Source of the DNA: Vitellaria paradoxa
Lineage: Eukaryota; Streptophyta; Magnoliopsida; Ericales; Sapotaceae
DNA length: 64,000 nucleotides
Assembly (NCBI GenBank): GCA_019916065.1
Contig: CM034238.1
Span: 33,303,176-33,367,175 of the forward strand
Reading direction: 5' to 3'
Shown here: piece by piece, positions 1 to 12,338 of the stretch
Layout of the letters: every line of letters starts with the position of its first letter
Position numbering within the stretch: the first letter of the stretch is position 1
The notes under the pieces: model-generated
The model's input: only the letters and a program-made list of their open reading frames with translations
Told to the model about the DNA's origin: nothing
Databases searched by the model: none
Made by a program: the position numbers and the translations under genes

Positions 1-214
1 GAGTTTGAAGGTCAACTTTGAAAATATTTAGTTCTGAGCTCAGAATATTTTAGCTATAGTCCTCCATGCTTTGATTGTTTTTACTTTTCTTTTATTGTTG
101 TTATGCTGCATGTTAAAAGAGGAGCATGCAGTGGATAATTTTTTTCCCCCTTCCCTGTTGATATCATTCTGGGTGATTTCTTTTCCTGGTGAATTGACAA
201 TGACTTCTGTGCAG

Positions 215-2855
215 ATTCTTTCCTGAGAGGGCCACATCACTGGCATTTTCCATTCTCAATGAACTTGTTGAGGTTAGTGTTAATATTGTTTGCTAGCCAT
301 AATTATGCGTTCTGATCTGAGGTTGGTTTATTGTTGGTGGGTTACCAAGATTAAAGAAGGCTTGAACAAAATTTACGTTATTGTATGTAGCACTATGCAG
401 GAAAAGAATAATGATACTAATAACATTTGTGGATTGCTTGCTATACAGTTCTATTTTGCTTGCTTGTGATGTGAGTTAGATAGTGCACTTCAATGGTTTT
501 GGATTTTTTGGCAAGTTCATTTGTAATTTACTTACAGGCTATGCTTTTTGTTTGGAATGCAGGAGCTAAGGATTAAGCCATGTCCTTTGGTCCTTGCAGG
601 CTTTTCTGGTGGTTCAAAAGCTTGCATGTATAAGGTTTTTCAGGTAAATTGGTGATGTAAGAGGACCCATTCCCCCCCCCCTCCCGGGGGGGTCTTATAT
701 TTCAACTCTATGCTGGTTGATTTCAAACTTATAAAACACAAAAGCAGCAATACCTGTTAGATATCACATTCCAATTTACAAGTGCTTAGATTGGCTATGT
801 GGGTGTTTGTGATAAGTAATTCACAGGGGCTCATACTTAAAATATGTTTTTCATTACCTATTATGGTGGAATATTTAAAATTGGATTTTGGTTGCTTAGA
901 AAGGTATTAATCATGTGTCCACGCCCCCCCCCCCCTTCTCTAAGGGGACCCAAAACATCACCCCCATCCAAAAAAATAAAAAGAAAACACTTCTGGGATA
1001 TAAAGAAGTTTACCTTGGTTCTTTTGTGGAGGGAAAAATTTCGTCTTTGGCTACCATTTTTCTTAATTATCCTGGATCATTTAAACTACATTTGGTTAAT
1101 ATGTAAACATATTTGTTTGGTTACAAGTCTTTGCAGTTTATACTCTTAACAAATTCAAAATTTAACTACTGAGAATTGGCAAGGGAGTGAACTGCTGCTT
1201 GAAGAAGAATAAGCAGTTACAATAAGCTAAACTAAAATAGGAGGAAATGAAATGTTTTGTGGAGTCATTACCTGTAAATCCCAGAATTAATACTAATAAT
1301 TGAGAATATGCAGTCCTAATGATCTTATAATGATCAATGACATGTTTCAACTTTGGATATAATTTTTAATTTTCGTACATCTGATGCAGGTTATTGAAGG
1401 AGCATGCGAGGCACAGCTCAATCTGGTATGCTTTGTTATTTGAGAATGCTGCTTCAATTTTGTGAGTTGATGTTTTTATTCTGAGGTGCAGCAGTTGCTG
1501 TCTCATTTCTTGGTTGATCTTCATGAAATTTATACATTCAATGCTTAGCAGCACTTCTCGCTCTACATTTTTTTATTGTAGGTCAACATCCCCAACATCT
1601 TTAGTATATATTTATTGTGCAGGATGATTCTCAGTTGATTAGGAGCTGCATCGCTGGTCATATTTATGATTCTAGTCCAGTTGATTTTACTGGTGATTTG
1701 GGTGCCCGATTCACATTACATCCTTCCATCCTTAGAATGCCTGGTTCAGCTAAACTAATGTCGTGGATTACAAGAAGTGTTGCTTCTGGACTGGATGCTT
1801 TGTTTCTCACTAGGTTTGGATCCCACTGTAACAAGTATTGGCAGACCCTTTACTCCTCAGTAGTGAGTTTGCTTTGTCTGTAGCCTACTAAAATGTATTT
1901 TATTTTATATTTCTTCCTTTAGTCAATTTGACCTTATTTTTCCTTTTTTATTCCAGAATTTGGGGGCCCCATTTCTCATTTTATGTTCAGAAAGTGATGA
2001 TCTTGCACCATATCCAGCCATCAATAATTTTGCTCAGCGTTTACAGGAGCTTGGGGCAAGTGTTGAACTTGTAAAATGGAATGGCTCCCCTCACACAGGT
2101 TGGTCTCAATCTAATTTCTCCTATTTTGGCATTTATGGGTCTCTTTAAGCAAATTCCTGCTTATGTGGGGTTCTGCAGCTCACCACCATTTGTGCTGCTC
2201 AGAATCTTGATGGTCTGAAAGTCCGTTTGCCAGCGTGGATTGTACTGAATGCTGGATAACCTTGATATATATTTTTCCGTCTTATTTTTGAAGGAGGGTC
2301 TTGATGTTAACTATTAATTAAGTTCTTTCTTGTCTGGCATCCACTAGTAACCACCTCAATACTGTTGCAGGTCACTACATGAATTACCCAGTCCAATACA
2401 GGGCTGCTGTGGCAAAGCTTCTTGAGCGTGCAGTTTCAATCTATTCACAGAAGATGCAAGGGATTGGAGAAAGAAGCTGTATGGATGGTATGCATGATCA
2501 GATATCCAACTTAATATGTGAACTCCAGAATGCAGCAGTTTACTCAAACCAGAGCTTTAGAAGAGTTGCACGTGGACCAGGTGACCATTTCTTCTTGCCT
2601 AGCTCAGCAGAATACAGCAGTGGAACAGAATCAGTGAATTTACAAGATGAGCGGAAAGAAGGATCAGTTCATTCATCGAACTCTCCTAATATGGGTGCAC
2701 ATAGCGTCCTTGGTCAGGTCCTCTTTGACGCGTGCGTTCCCAAGAATGTTGAAGGTTGGGATATTAAATTTGCTGGTTCCTTGAATGGGCAACCATTGGC
2801 TTCTGCTCACAAGCGTTCAAGTGCCATCAAATGCATCCGCCGCTCAAGATTATAA
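215..2855 (+). CDS. DUF829 / TMEM53-like alpha/beta hydrolase, 3' part of gene
   Basis: Partial gene: the 5' exons lie left of the window. Exons that splice in frame: 215-272, 563-643, 1390-1425, 1623-1862, 1957-2098, 2371-2855 (stop TAA 2853-2855). Together they encode about 347 residues. The nucleophile elbow GFSGGS is in the second exon, a likely acid Asp lies in LCSESDDLAPYP, and the His in GSPHTGHYMNYP completes a hydrolase triad. This order matches the DUF829 (PF05705) family, known in animals as TMEM53 and in plants as a set of uncharacterised proteins; the substrate is unknown. A low-complexity Ser/Asn-rich stretch follows the catalytic domain, then a conserved C-terminal block (VPKNVEGWDIKFAGSLNGQP). 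The protein ends RRSRL, and SRL at the very C-terminus is an established plant PTS1 peroxisomal signal, so a peroxisomal location is possible. Donors and acceptors are canonical GT-AG. Family assignment is confident; function is not known. Confidence 0.88.
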
Positions 2856-3345
2856 AAACGTTATCAACTAATGTGAGGAGGAGCTTGGTATCATGTGCGG
2901 GGATGTTGTGATCTTCCATTGAAATGCTGTCCTGAGAAAATATGAATCTGAGAGGTTGAAGAGGGAATAAGAACCACCAGTGAGGCATTTTCAACAGCAG
3001 AGATTGACTTAAATATTTGCCACGGCCGGATTCGTAGCACTAGATGTACAGGAAGAAAGGGAAAGAGAGATGTACTCTTTGTATTGTACTTTCAGAACTA
3101 AGGACTCCTTCAGGACATTGCATCTTTGAGGTATGGGCCGCTTGTGGAGAGTCTAATTGTCAAATGTAAGATTTTGTATATAGTTATATGCGTGTCTATG
3201 GACGTCTCCCTCCAACAGTACATACATGCAATAACATCTACTGTCTTATTAGCGGGGCTTGGAAAATTGTACCCTTGGATTGTGTTTGTTCTATGGGAAT
3301 CTCATTACAATTTTGTGAATTTCTCATTTTTTCAGAGTACCCTTT
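2856..3345 (+). other. 3' UTR and downstream flank of the hydrolase gene
   Basis: Sequence after the hydrolase stop has mixed composition unlike the AT-rich DNA beyond about 3345 and no sizeable open frame with recognisable similarity. It is taken as 3' UTR; the polyadenylation site cannot be placed from sequence alone. Confidence 0.4.
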
Positions 3346-4401
3346 GAAAAAAGAAAAAAAAAAAAAAAGACATTGTAAGAAGAACATCATACATACGTGT
3401 TCAATTAGGGAATGGATTGAGAAGGTGACTCGAACCTTGACATTTACGAGGGTGGGGTGTCTTTTTACGGAGTGGGCTGGCCACCTTTGTCTCCTGCATG
3501 CTCCCTTGTCTTCTGCATACTTTTTATGATAGAATGAGATCTATTGAAAGAGGTAGCAAAAAGTGTGTATTAATAGCATTATTGTTATTATTTTTAAGAG
3601 ACCTGTGGCCCGTTATTTAAGATCTGCAGTTCTTATGAAAATATAAACCATGGTATGGGAAGAAAAAAAATGAGCTCTTTTTTTTTTTCTCTTTTTCTTT
3701 TTCTAATAGCTGATTACTAATTAGTTATTATAAAGTTAGTATTAGTTTTTTAGTAGTTAGTTTTTTAGTTTTTGTTATTAATTTAACATTTTTATCCTTT
3801 ACACTTCATTTGAAATGGTAGATTTAATGAGATTTGATTTCATTTGATAAAAATGCTCATCAATTCTTATATTTGAAATTAAGATAAAATTTTATGAGTT
3901 AGATTTGATTTGATTTCATAATTTAAATTTTAGAAATTCTATAGAATTTGAAATTTAATTCAAAATAATAAGATTCGATGAGAATTTATTATTTTCTTAT
4001 ACAATCTAAGTAGATAAATTTATCCTCTCATATTATATTTACAATTTCTTTTTTATTTCTTGTTCACATAATCAAATTTAGTATTTCACTTAACCCAATT
4101 CAATTCAACTTTTAAATTCAAAATGTGTTACATATACAAAATTCTATTTATCAAATTAAATCAAATTAATTTTTTATTTTAAAATAAAATTAATTCTAAT
4201 AGTAGAATATTTCTAAACAGAGTGTTGTAGTTTAAAAAAATTTTAAAATGTAAGAATTTAATCATTTAAAGAAAAAAAGGTAAAAAATTAAGTAGTCAAA
4301 AGCTATCAATGTTTCCAAACAGAGCGGGTTCATTTGGGTAACTTAAGCTAAAAGCTGCTTTTGAGTTTCTGGTCAAAACCCCAACTTTGGCGTTTTGGTT
4401 T
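3346..4401. other. AT-rich intergenic DNA, no gene seen
   Basis: Poly-A/poly-T tracts and AT-rich sequence without recognisable coding content. The part 3735-3795 (TTTTTAGTAGTTAG followed by TTAATTTAACATTTTTA) resembles 61436-61560 inside the foldback element at the right end of the window, so some of it is probably old transposon sequence. The last 80 bases (GGTTCATTTGGGTAACTTAAGC) look like the left end of a small hAT-type MITE whose right end may be at 6008-6053, after the inserted 4402-5998 element. Confidence 0.5.
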
Positions 4402-5998
4402 GAGTTTTTTATAAAAATATTCTTTAAACTATCTCTCGTTTTTTTATTTGGTCCTCAAACTATCAAATGCACCTATTATATCCTCGAATTATTAAATTTT
4501 GTTCTATTTAGTCCGAACACTAACTCCATCCGTTAAAGTTAACGGAAAAATTGTTATGTGAGAATCATATGACTTTTTTTATCCTATCCAAAGGCATAAT
4601 GGTTAAACCATATTTATTTATTTTTATGAAATGATAATTTATAAATTATTTTAATTATATTATTTATTAAAAATATTTTAATTTAGTAAAAATAAAATAT
4701 ATTAAATATAATTTAATTATATTATTTATTAAATATAATTTAATAAAATATATTTTATATTAAATTATTTAACTAAATCAATTATATTATTAATTTAATT
4801 TATAAAAAAATTTAATAAATTATTTAATTATATTATTGATTAAAAATAATTTAATAAAATACACTCCATGTCAAATTAATTAATTAAATCAATAATTGAT
4901 TGATTTAATTAATTTAATTATATTATTTATTAAAAATAATTTAATAAGATATATTCCATGTTAAATTAATTAATTAAATCAATTATTGATTAATTTAATT
5001 ATATTATTTAACAAAAGTAATTTAATAAAATATATTCAATATTAAATTAATTAATTAAATCAATTATTGACTAGTTTAATTAATTGAATTACATTATTTA
5101 ATAAAATATATTTAATATTAAATTAATCAAATTAATCAGTAATTGATTAATTTTAAAAAATCAAAACAAATTTAACAGAAATGAAAACTTAAAAAAAATG
5201 CAAAAAATGCAAAAAATGTGTTTTCACTCTTATATTTTTTTTATTTTAACCATTCATCAATTTTAACATGTTGTTCATTTTTTTTTTTTGGCATCATATT
5301 AAAATAAAAATTATTTTATTCAAATATTTTATTAAACTAAAACTATTTTATGTACTAAATAATACAATTTAACTAATTTAATTAATTTTTAATTAATTAA
5401 ATTAATATGAAATATACTTTAATAAATTACTTTTAATAAATAGTATAATTAAATTAATTAAATTAATCAATAATTGATTTAATTAATTAATTTAACATTG
5501 AATATATCTGATTAAATTATTTTTGATAAATAATATAATTAATTCAATCAATTATTGATTTAATTAATTAATTTAACATGGAATATATCTATTAAATTAT
5601 TTTTAATTAATAGTATAATTAAATAACTTATTTAGTTAAATAATTTAATATAAAATATTTTTAATTATATTTAATGAATAATATAATTAAATTATATTTA
5701 ATATAATTTCTTTTATTGAATTAAATTATTTTTAATAATAATATAATTAAAATAATTTATAAATTATCATTTTATAAAAATAAATAAAAATGATTTGACC
5801 ATTATACCTTAGGATAGGATCCAAAATGTCATGTAACCCGTATATGACAATTTTTTCGTTAATTTTAACGGATGGAATTAGTGTTCGGACCAAATAGAAC
5901 AGAATTTAATAGTTTGAGGATATAATAGATACATTTGATAATTTATAAACTAAATAAAAAAAGAGAAATAGTTTGAGAGATATTTTAATAAAAAATCC
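4402..5998. mobile_element. Long-TIR foldback element, Mutator-like, copy 1
   Basis: The left end starts GAGTTTTTTATAAAAATAT and the right end is its imperfect reverse complement. The outer 300 or so bases on each side pair well (left ...GTCCTCAAACTATCAAATGC, right its complement near 5915-5940), and the AT-rich core is also largely self-complementary. It is flanked by 9-bp near-identical direct repeats, TTTTGGTTT (4393-4401) and TTTTGATTT (5999-6007), 8 of 9 identical, the duplication size typical of Mutator-like elements. No coding capacity. A sibling lies at 62062-63577. Confidence 0.75.
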
Positions 5999-7016
5999 TT
6001 TTGATTTTTGGGTGTTTAGCTTTTAACCTTTTGGGCGTCTATTCGGTACTATATGTGTATGTATATATATATATTTTCGATAATTAAGTGTAATTTGAGT
6101 TATTGAGAGATTCTGTTTGGTACTATTACCAAACTGCACCCACCGAACGAAATCTTTGTTTCCCCTCTCACGTAACAAAAATCAAGCCCATCCACTGCTT
6201 TCCTTCTGTCAAACCCACAAGACCGTGCTGGGGCATCCCATCGTTGGAGGGGTTGATATTGAAAGTGATATCAGTTCAAAAACTTGAGGTCGCGACCATT
6301 AAAGACACATTCATACTTTTCTTGTATTACAAAAACATGAATGTAATTAAATTATTAAATTTTAATCTAGTAGTTTTTAACCTTAATGTTCTCAAACTAG
6401 ATTTTTAATGTCAATCTCTCTTTCTTTCCATCATTCGGCACCTTTCGACTAGAGCACAGGAGATTAACGTGAAGCGTCTACTCATTGGAAAACTCTCAAG
6501 GACTGTCGTTGAGTTTATTTTTCTTTCACTTTCATTGGCAAGACACCAAATTATTTTGGCTCCCGATCTCTCTCAGTTCAAAATCCATGGATCTAAAACG
6601 GATGTGTTGATTTTTCTACTAATGTAGGTTATACTTTGATAGTTGCCTACCTCTCTGTAAATCATCGACCCCACCAGATCTGCAAGAACATTTCACTTTT
6701 GGGTCAGAATTGGTTCCCTTTTTCTATTTTTCCTTGCAATTTTATTGATGAAAAGGGGCTGTGGGTTTGCTGCTGCAATCCCACACATTCTCAGTAGACG
6801 AATTTTTGGGTCAACCAAAATTTGAACAAAAGCAAAATTTAAACAAATAATGCACCTGTATAACTTGATTTGAAAAAAAAAAATAGTGCTAGACATTATA
6901 CGAATGCAACTAGATTCTACTCTTTAGCCTTGAAGAAGTTAAAATATCGTGAAAAATTGTTTCTATTTGATGAAATGCTTGCACATGCTCTATGTTAGTT
7001 AGTGCTTATATATAGA
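5999..7016. other. Intergenic, no gene seen
   Basis: Contains a short (AT)n run near 6060-6075 and unremarkable sequence; open frames here (for example 6103-6408) are not recognisable and lack gene-like neighbours. Confidence 0.4.
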
Positions 7017-7294
7017 TTGTATTTGAAGTGATAAAAAGTGAGATAAAAGGCTCCGTTTGAAGTGACAAAAAACTCTGAAAAATACTAAAAAACTTTAAAA
7101 GTTATTCATTTTTTACATTACTGCACGAATTACGAACTGACAACTTATATCACTTTATCTTATTTTATCTCACTTTTTGTCACCCCAAATGCACCCAAAG
7201 TAATATAAGTTGTAGATTCGTAATTCATGTAATGAGATAAAAAATAAATTATTTTTAGAAATTTTTAGTAAAAATCAGTGTACCAAACACACCC
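7017..7294. mobile_element. Nested foldback MITE
   Basis: The outer right half (7195-7294) is an imperfect reverse complement of 7049-7160: GGCTCCGTTTGAAGTGACA at the left against GTGTACCAAACACACCC at the right, and ACGAATTACGAACTGACAACTTATA paired near the centre. A second pair, ATTTGAAGTGATAAAAAGTGAG (7019-7043) and its complement (7160-7192), overlaps, so two related copies seem nested. The same core (AAAAAGTGAGATAAA) recurs at 24799-24946 and 32510-32550. Non-coding. Target duplications not resolved. Confidence 0.6.
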
Positions 7295-7939
7295 ATAATA
7301 TATTGAAGCTAGCATATATTTGTCCCCGAGTGAGGAAAGTGTTTGGATAGTAAAAAAGTATAACAAAAGTACAAAAAATTAATGTAAAACTAATATGTGG
7401 CAAATTTTGATTGAAATAAATTGAAAAAAGTTAGTAAAAGTCGGTAAATTTTGATAAATTAAACATCTCATAAGTATTTCATCTATTTGTAAAGGGGATG
7501 ATTGCACAATTGTGTACATCTTGTCTAGAATGGTAGTAGAAGGATCTTTGCACGATGTTTCATTATTTTCTTGTTGTATCATATTTAACATATCGTTTAC
7601 ACTACACAAAAAGACCAAAAATAATTTTATAAACAGCTATTATTTGTGCATTGTTTGTAATTTGACTTATGTGAATAACTAAACTCACCCAAATTCAGTG
7701 GTCAACCAACAACTGGGGTTAGTCAGTAAAACGTTGGGTTCTCATTACCTACAAATGGCATCCTGTACAACGACCCACCTACATAATACAACATTGTTTG
7801 CTTTAGGCTTTGTAATCTTTACACTATTGTTTCTCTGGTGTCCACACAAGCACCCCAAAAAAGGGTTGGTGCTATATAGATTACTAAACCATCATATATA
7901 GAACTTTTCTATTTCACATCCAACTAATATGAGACAGAA
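7295..7939. other. Intergenic, no gene seen
   Basis: AT-rich, with short meaningless open frames on both strands. Nothing recognisable. Confidence 0.4.
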
Positions 7940-8345
7940 GGCATTATTTCTCTACTTCAACCCTTACTTCACTCTTCTACAGGGATAGTCCCTTGCAGGC
8001 ACAGGTCCCTCACAGATGATATCAGAGTCTAATCCAGTCAGAAGTGTGGGGTCACACGAGGATGTGTGTCCTGTTATAGGAAGGATTATGAGGGACTATA
8101 GGGATCTATACCTGTGAGAGACTTTGCTGGCGAGAGAGTGAAATAGGGGGAAACAAAAAAGTAATGCCCTGCCCTACATCGCCTGAGTGTGGAATGAGAA
8201 GGTGTTTTATATGGGAGTTCAATAATCTATCTAGTATAAAGCCTTTTTTAGGGTACCTGTATGGGTCTTAGAGAAGTAAAACCATAAGGATTGCAAAGCT
8301 CAGAGCAAACAGTATTGTATTACGTGGATTGTGAGTCATTACATC
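7940..8345 (+). mobile_element. TRIM-like retroelement remnant
   Basis: GATATCAGAGTCTAATCCAG at about 8018 resembles a primer-binding site complementary to initiator Met-tRNA (TGGTATCAGAGC). It is followed by GGGGTCACACGAGGATGTGTGTCC and then by 8164-8343 (GCCCTACATCGCCTGAGTGTGG ... TTGTGAGTCATTACA), the style of a short LTR of terminal-repeat retrotransposons in miniature that I recall from other plant genomes. No matching left LTR is visible, so this looks like the internal part plus right LTR. Recognised from memory of the family; no search was possible. Confidence 0.4.
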
Positions 8346-8502
8346 TTAAACGTAAACTACAATATCTACCTAGTCACCGTTGATGTGTCAATGTCAGTTT
8401 GGGTATTGTGTTGTCAAGATTTCAAGATCAAAACATAATTTTGGGCATGCTCACTATCGTTAATGTGTTAATGTCGGTTCACCTATGTACAACTTATTTC
8501 AT

Positions 8503-8706
8503 TCGAACAATTAAAATTAACTATCTATATATAAACATAGTTTATGATCATCTTTCATGGCTTAAATTATCTTCCACCATTTGTTTGTTGTTGCTAACTA
8601 TCCATGTAATTTGAACAATTAAAATTTATTATCCATATCTAAACATGGTTTATAGTCATCTTTCATGACTTAAATTATCTTCCATCATTTGTTTGTTGTT
8701 GCTACC
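8503..8706 (+). repeat. Two-copy tandem duplication, period about 108 bp
   Basis: GAACAATTAAAATT ... CATCTTTCATGG(A)CTTAAATTATCTTCCA ... TTTGTTTGTTGTTGCTA occurs at 8505 and again at 8613, roughly 88% identical. No coding meaning. Confidence 0.8.
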
Positions 8707-9021
8707 AGCCTTGTCACAATTGGATTGGTTGGTGTGATCTATCAAGAGGCTATGTCAATGTGCATGGGCACTGCTGGGTAGGGGAGATGGTCAACAGCCA
8801 CGAGTAGTCATCCAAAGTCTATAAGCAGTCCCCTTTCGATTTGTCTAAAGCGGTCATTTCAAATGGGGTTATTCGACAAAATTGTCAATAGCCTGAAGCG
8901 GTCATCTCACATCTCAACTGTCCATAGCTATGGTTATTGAATTAACGTTTATGAGAATTGGCGACCTCCTTTAAGCTGTCATCTAAGGCTTTTAGCAACC
9001 ACTCCAAGTGGTTGTTTATAA

Positions 9022-9059
<38 letters not shown>

Positions 9060-9745
9060 ATAATAACCTACAAATATCAAATTTCAAAAATATTTTCTGT
9101 ACACACAATTTAATATAGCTCAACACATACAATTAACCAAAACAAGCTAATGAAAATATTATTAAAATTAAAAAAATGATAAGACAAATTATCCTAATAA
9201 TAAGTTATTTTTAATTATTACAAACAAAAACAAAAAAAAGAGCCTTCCAAGGAAAAGGTGGGAACCACATCGATCAAACCTGAAATCAATTTAAAAATAA
9301 CTAAGTTAATTTATAGTACGAAATATAATAAATATTTGAAACAAATTAAAAATAATTACAATAAAAAGTTTCAAACTTAATCAAGGTTTAACTAAACAGA
9401 AACACTTTCACAGAATAAGAGGAGACTATTGCTTCGAGCTTTCTTTCATCCCTTAGCCACAACAAACATCATGCGCATGTGATTTGAATGAGTTTGAATC
9501 TTGAGGGCTATGGATTTGCCATTCCATTGAGGATTCTGTATGTCGTCTTAATGGATTCAAGTACCGTTCTTTCATTTGGAGGTTGATGTATCGAGGAGTC
9601 GATCAAAGAGTCTAACAACATAGAGTCGAGGATTTGAGTCAATCGTGAGGTTGTATCTTTGTAACCAACATTTGATTATGCTGAAAGGTTTGAGGTTTTT
9701 TGTGGTTTTAGGTTTTCCTACTTAATTACTGTTATATTGTGATTT
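8707..9745. other. Intergenic or decayed intron, with (CT)n microsatellite
   Basis: A (CT)n run of about 13 units is at 9027-9052. 9420-9740 has more balanced composition and may be an intron or upstream part of the B3 pseudogene that follows, but I could not align any B3-domain exon to it. Confidence 0.4.
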
Positions 9746-9902
9746 GATTATCTAGCATTAGAAATTTCAAAGAGCATTGAGAATTTCACTTTTCTTGTTG
9801 ATGGTTTAATTATCAATTCCGAGATAACCCCATGTCTTATGACTGTTGACTAGGAACTACGAGCTTTACTGCAACCAAGAAGCATTCCTCCATGATTATC
9901 TT

Positions 9903-10804
9903 TAGGGTCAGCCCTACAAACTGGATACTGAGGCAAGTGTCTTAGGCCCCACAATCCTAGTAAAGCCCTGTATATATATGTGTGTGATATATTATGATAT
10001 ACATAAATATAGTGATATATATAACTTAATATCTCCACGCAAGTCACGACTTTTATTATTATTGAAAATTTCTTAATCTTCATAAACTCTTAATCTTCTT
10101 ATAAAATTTCGAAAAAGTTGATAATATTCTATTGTCTCATCCTCATTTTCCTCTCTCTTAGCTGTTAGAAACTCTAACACAATCATTGTTAAAGCCCTAT
10201 ATATATAATGACATGTATATAGTGATATATATGTATCCATGTAATTCATAATTTTTATTATTGAAATTTTCAATTTTTACAAACTCTCGATCTTCTTAGA
10301 GAATCCCGAAGTATCACAATAGCTTTCTATTCCAACTAAAAGTTGATAATCTTCTATTTTCTCATCCTTATCCTCTTCTCTCTCCACTGTTTAGAAGCTC
10401 TGACATGGAATCTCTAGTAATGCCCCATATTTGTATGTATATCTATGTAATATATAATGATATATGTAGTGATATATATGACTTAATTTCTCCATACAAT
10501 TCGTGATTTTATTATTAAAATTTTCGGTCTTCACAAACTCTTAATTTTCTTACAAAATCCCCAAGTATCATAATAGTTTTTTTTTTTTTTGTTCTAATTA
10601 AAAGCTGATAATCTTTTATTTTTTTTATCCTTATCCTCTTATATCTCTCTATTGTTTAGAAATTCTTATAGAATCTCTGAGATCTTTTTCATCCACTTAT
10701 AGATTCAAAAGCTAAACTTGGTTTAGTAGAAGAATTTTTTTTTTCTGAGATAGGCCTCATCAAATATTCTGCCTTAGGCCCCAAAATTTCCAAGTCTGAC
10801 CCTG
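9903..10804. mobile_element. hAT-like non-autonomous element with triplicated core
   Basis: Left end TAGGGTCAGCCC and right end GTCTGACCCTG form short inverted termini of the CAGGGTC type seen in plant hAT elements; both ends continue into TTAGGCCCCA. Flanking 8-bp direct repeats are ATTATCTT (9895-9902) and ATCATTTT (10805-10812), 6 of 8 identical. Ignoring the element and one repeat restores the reading frame of the surrounding B3 pseudogene, which independently supports the boundaries. The core is three tandem copies of a unit of about 228 bp. No transposase. Confidence 0.7.
9955..10690. repeat. Three tandem copies of a ~228-bp unit
   Basis: Units start near 9961 (TAAAGCCCTGTATATA), 10190 (TAAAGCCCTATATATA) and 10417 (TAATGCCCCATATTTG). 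Each continues through a TGATATATAT stretch, a CTTCATAAACTC-like motif, AAAGTTGATAATCTT and a CTCATCCTTATCCTCTTCTCTCTCC-like pyrimidine tract. Copies differ by many substitutions, so the triplication is old. Confidence 0.8.
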
Positions 10805-10825
10805 ATCATTTTCTTGTGAGGCTTA

Positions 10826-12338
10826 TGTAATAACCTAAAGTTTTTAAATTTTAAATATATATATATTTTAATATATATTATTTACAAAAAAAAAAAAAAG
10901 GTCAAACATGGCCAAATAATTATGCCAGCCACATGAAGGGGGATGAACTGCCTTAGCCACCAAGTATTAGATTTATGTATATGTATATGATATACCTTGG
11001 ATAGCCTGTAAAAAGAAACCAAGAGGGGGGGGGAGAGAGAGAGAGAGAGAGAGAGTGAAGAAAGAGGAGAAAGAAGAGAGAGAAAGCGACGGCTTAAGTT
11101 TGGGGATAGCCAAACTTTGGTATGTTTAATGTCGTGATTGTCGTTGCGGTGTCGAATTGGGGAGATTTTGCCTGAGATGAGAAATACGAATGAGAGAAGT
11201 TTTAAAATTTTGGGGTTTCTTAACTTTTTTTTCGAATTTGAGGTAGGGGTTTAGAGCATTTATTACAAATATGATATGTGAAAAAATATTGTGGTGTTTT
11301 TTATATATGCATTTCTATTTTTATGTTTACGTTCTATCTAAATTTTTTATACAAAAGGAATAAAAAAGAATTAAGTAAAAGATATATAAAAAGGGAAATG
11401 TGTAATATGAAATGAAAAATATGTGATTTATAATGCCTAATTTGAAATAGTTGAGTGATTTATTTTATTGAAGTGATAATGTGATGTTAATGGTTACTTT
11501 TAATAAGTTGTTATGTTGAAATGATAATAATAGAGATAAAAGAAATGCGAATCATGTTATGGTTGCAAGATTGACAGATACTAAAAAAATAGAAAAGTTA
11601 TAGAGATTATCCTTAGGTTAAAAAATCCTAAACCTATGTAAAGATTAGTATTCATACCAGTGGGTTAGTAGCCTATCATATGACGTTTATCTGGGTAATC
11701 GTGGCTATCATGCTAGGACCCGTGAACGACAATGTTGTATATTATCTTCCCTATGATTGTAATAATTGTGAAGTGATAATAAAGAGATAAAGAAAAGATA
11801 ACAACTGGATCATTTATGAGATTCATGTTGATGTATGTTTTGATGTTGGGATATGTGATGGCTTGCAATTTATGAGTTATTGATATTAAATTTTTGCTAA
11901 TCTAATTCTTGTGTATATCATATATGTCTTTATTATGCATTGTGGATACAAGTGGATTAGTACTCATGTCCTTATATATTCTATTACAAATCATGAATCT
12001 GAGACTTAGGTGGGCCATTGTTGGATTTACATTTTCATCACCGTAACATTATTCAAGATTGTAATATTATTAATTTGGGGATTTATTTGATATAATTATA
12101 AAGGCCTTGAGATCTAGATTTCCATTATTATTTGGGGTTGTAGTTAGAGTACTATTGCCTGGTTGCACCGAGACTTAATTGTTATTAATTATTTTTAGTT
12201 TATTAATAAAATTATTATATATTATGGATGTTTTTTCCAAGGTAATTGTGTGGCTCTGATTAGAGTAATAGATATTTTAGTACATGTTATGTATAACTCA
12301 TTCTCTCACTCAATGTATCCCAGAACCTAGGACATGAT
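10826..12338 (+). repeat. 5' LTR of the gypsy-type element
   Basis: Starts at TGTAATAACC right after the target repeat; ends a few bases before the primer-binding site. Contains (GA)n and a poly-A run. Only its last 240 bases have a counterpart at the element's right end. Confidence 0.65.

Noticed and set aside
844..1149. Open frame in the hydrolase gene
   Set aside because: Lies in an intron between in-frame exons and contains a poly-C run; no recognisable protein.
6103..6408. Small gene
   Set aside because: No recognisable motif, no splice context, and flanked by transposons; composition like the surrounding DNA.
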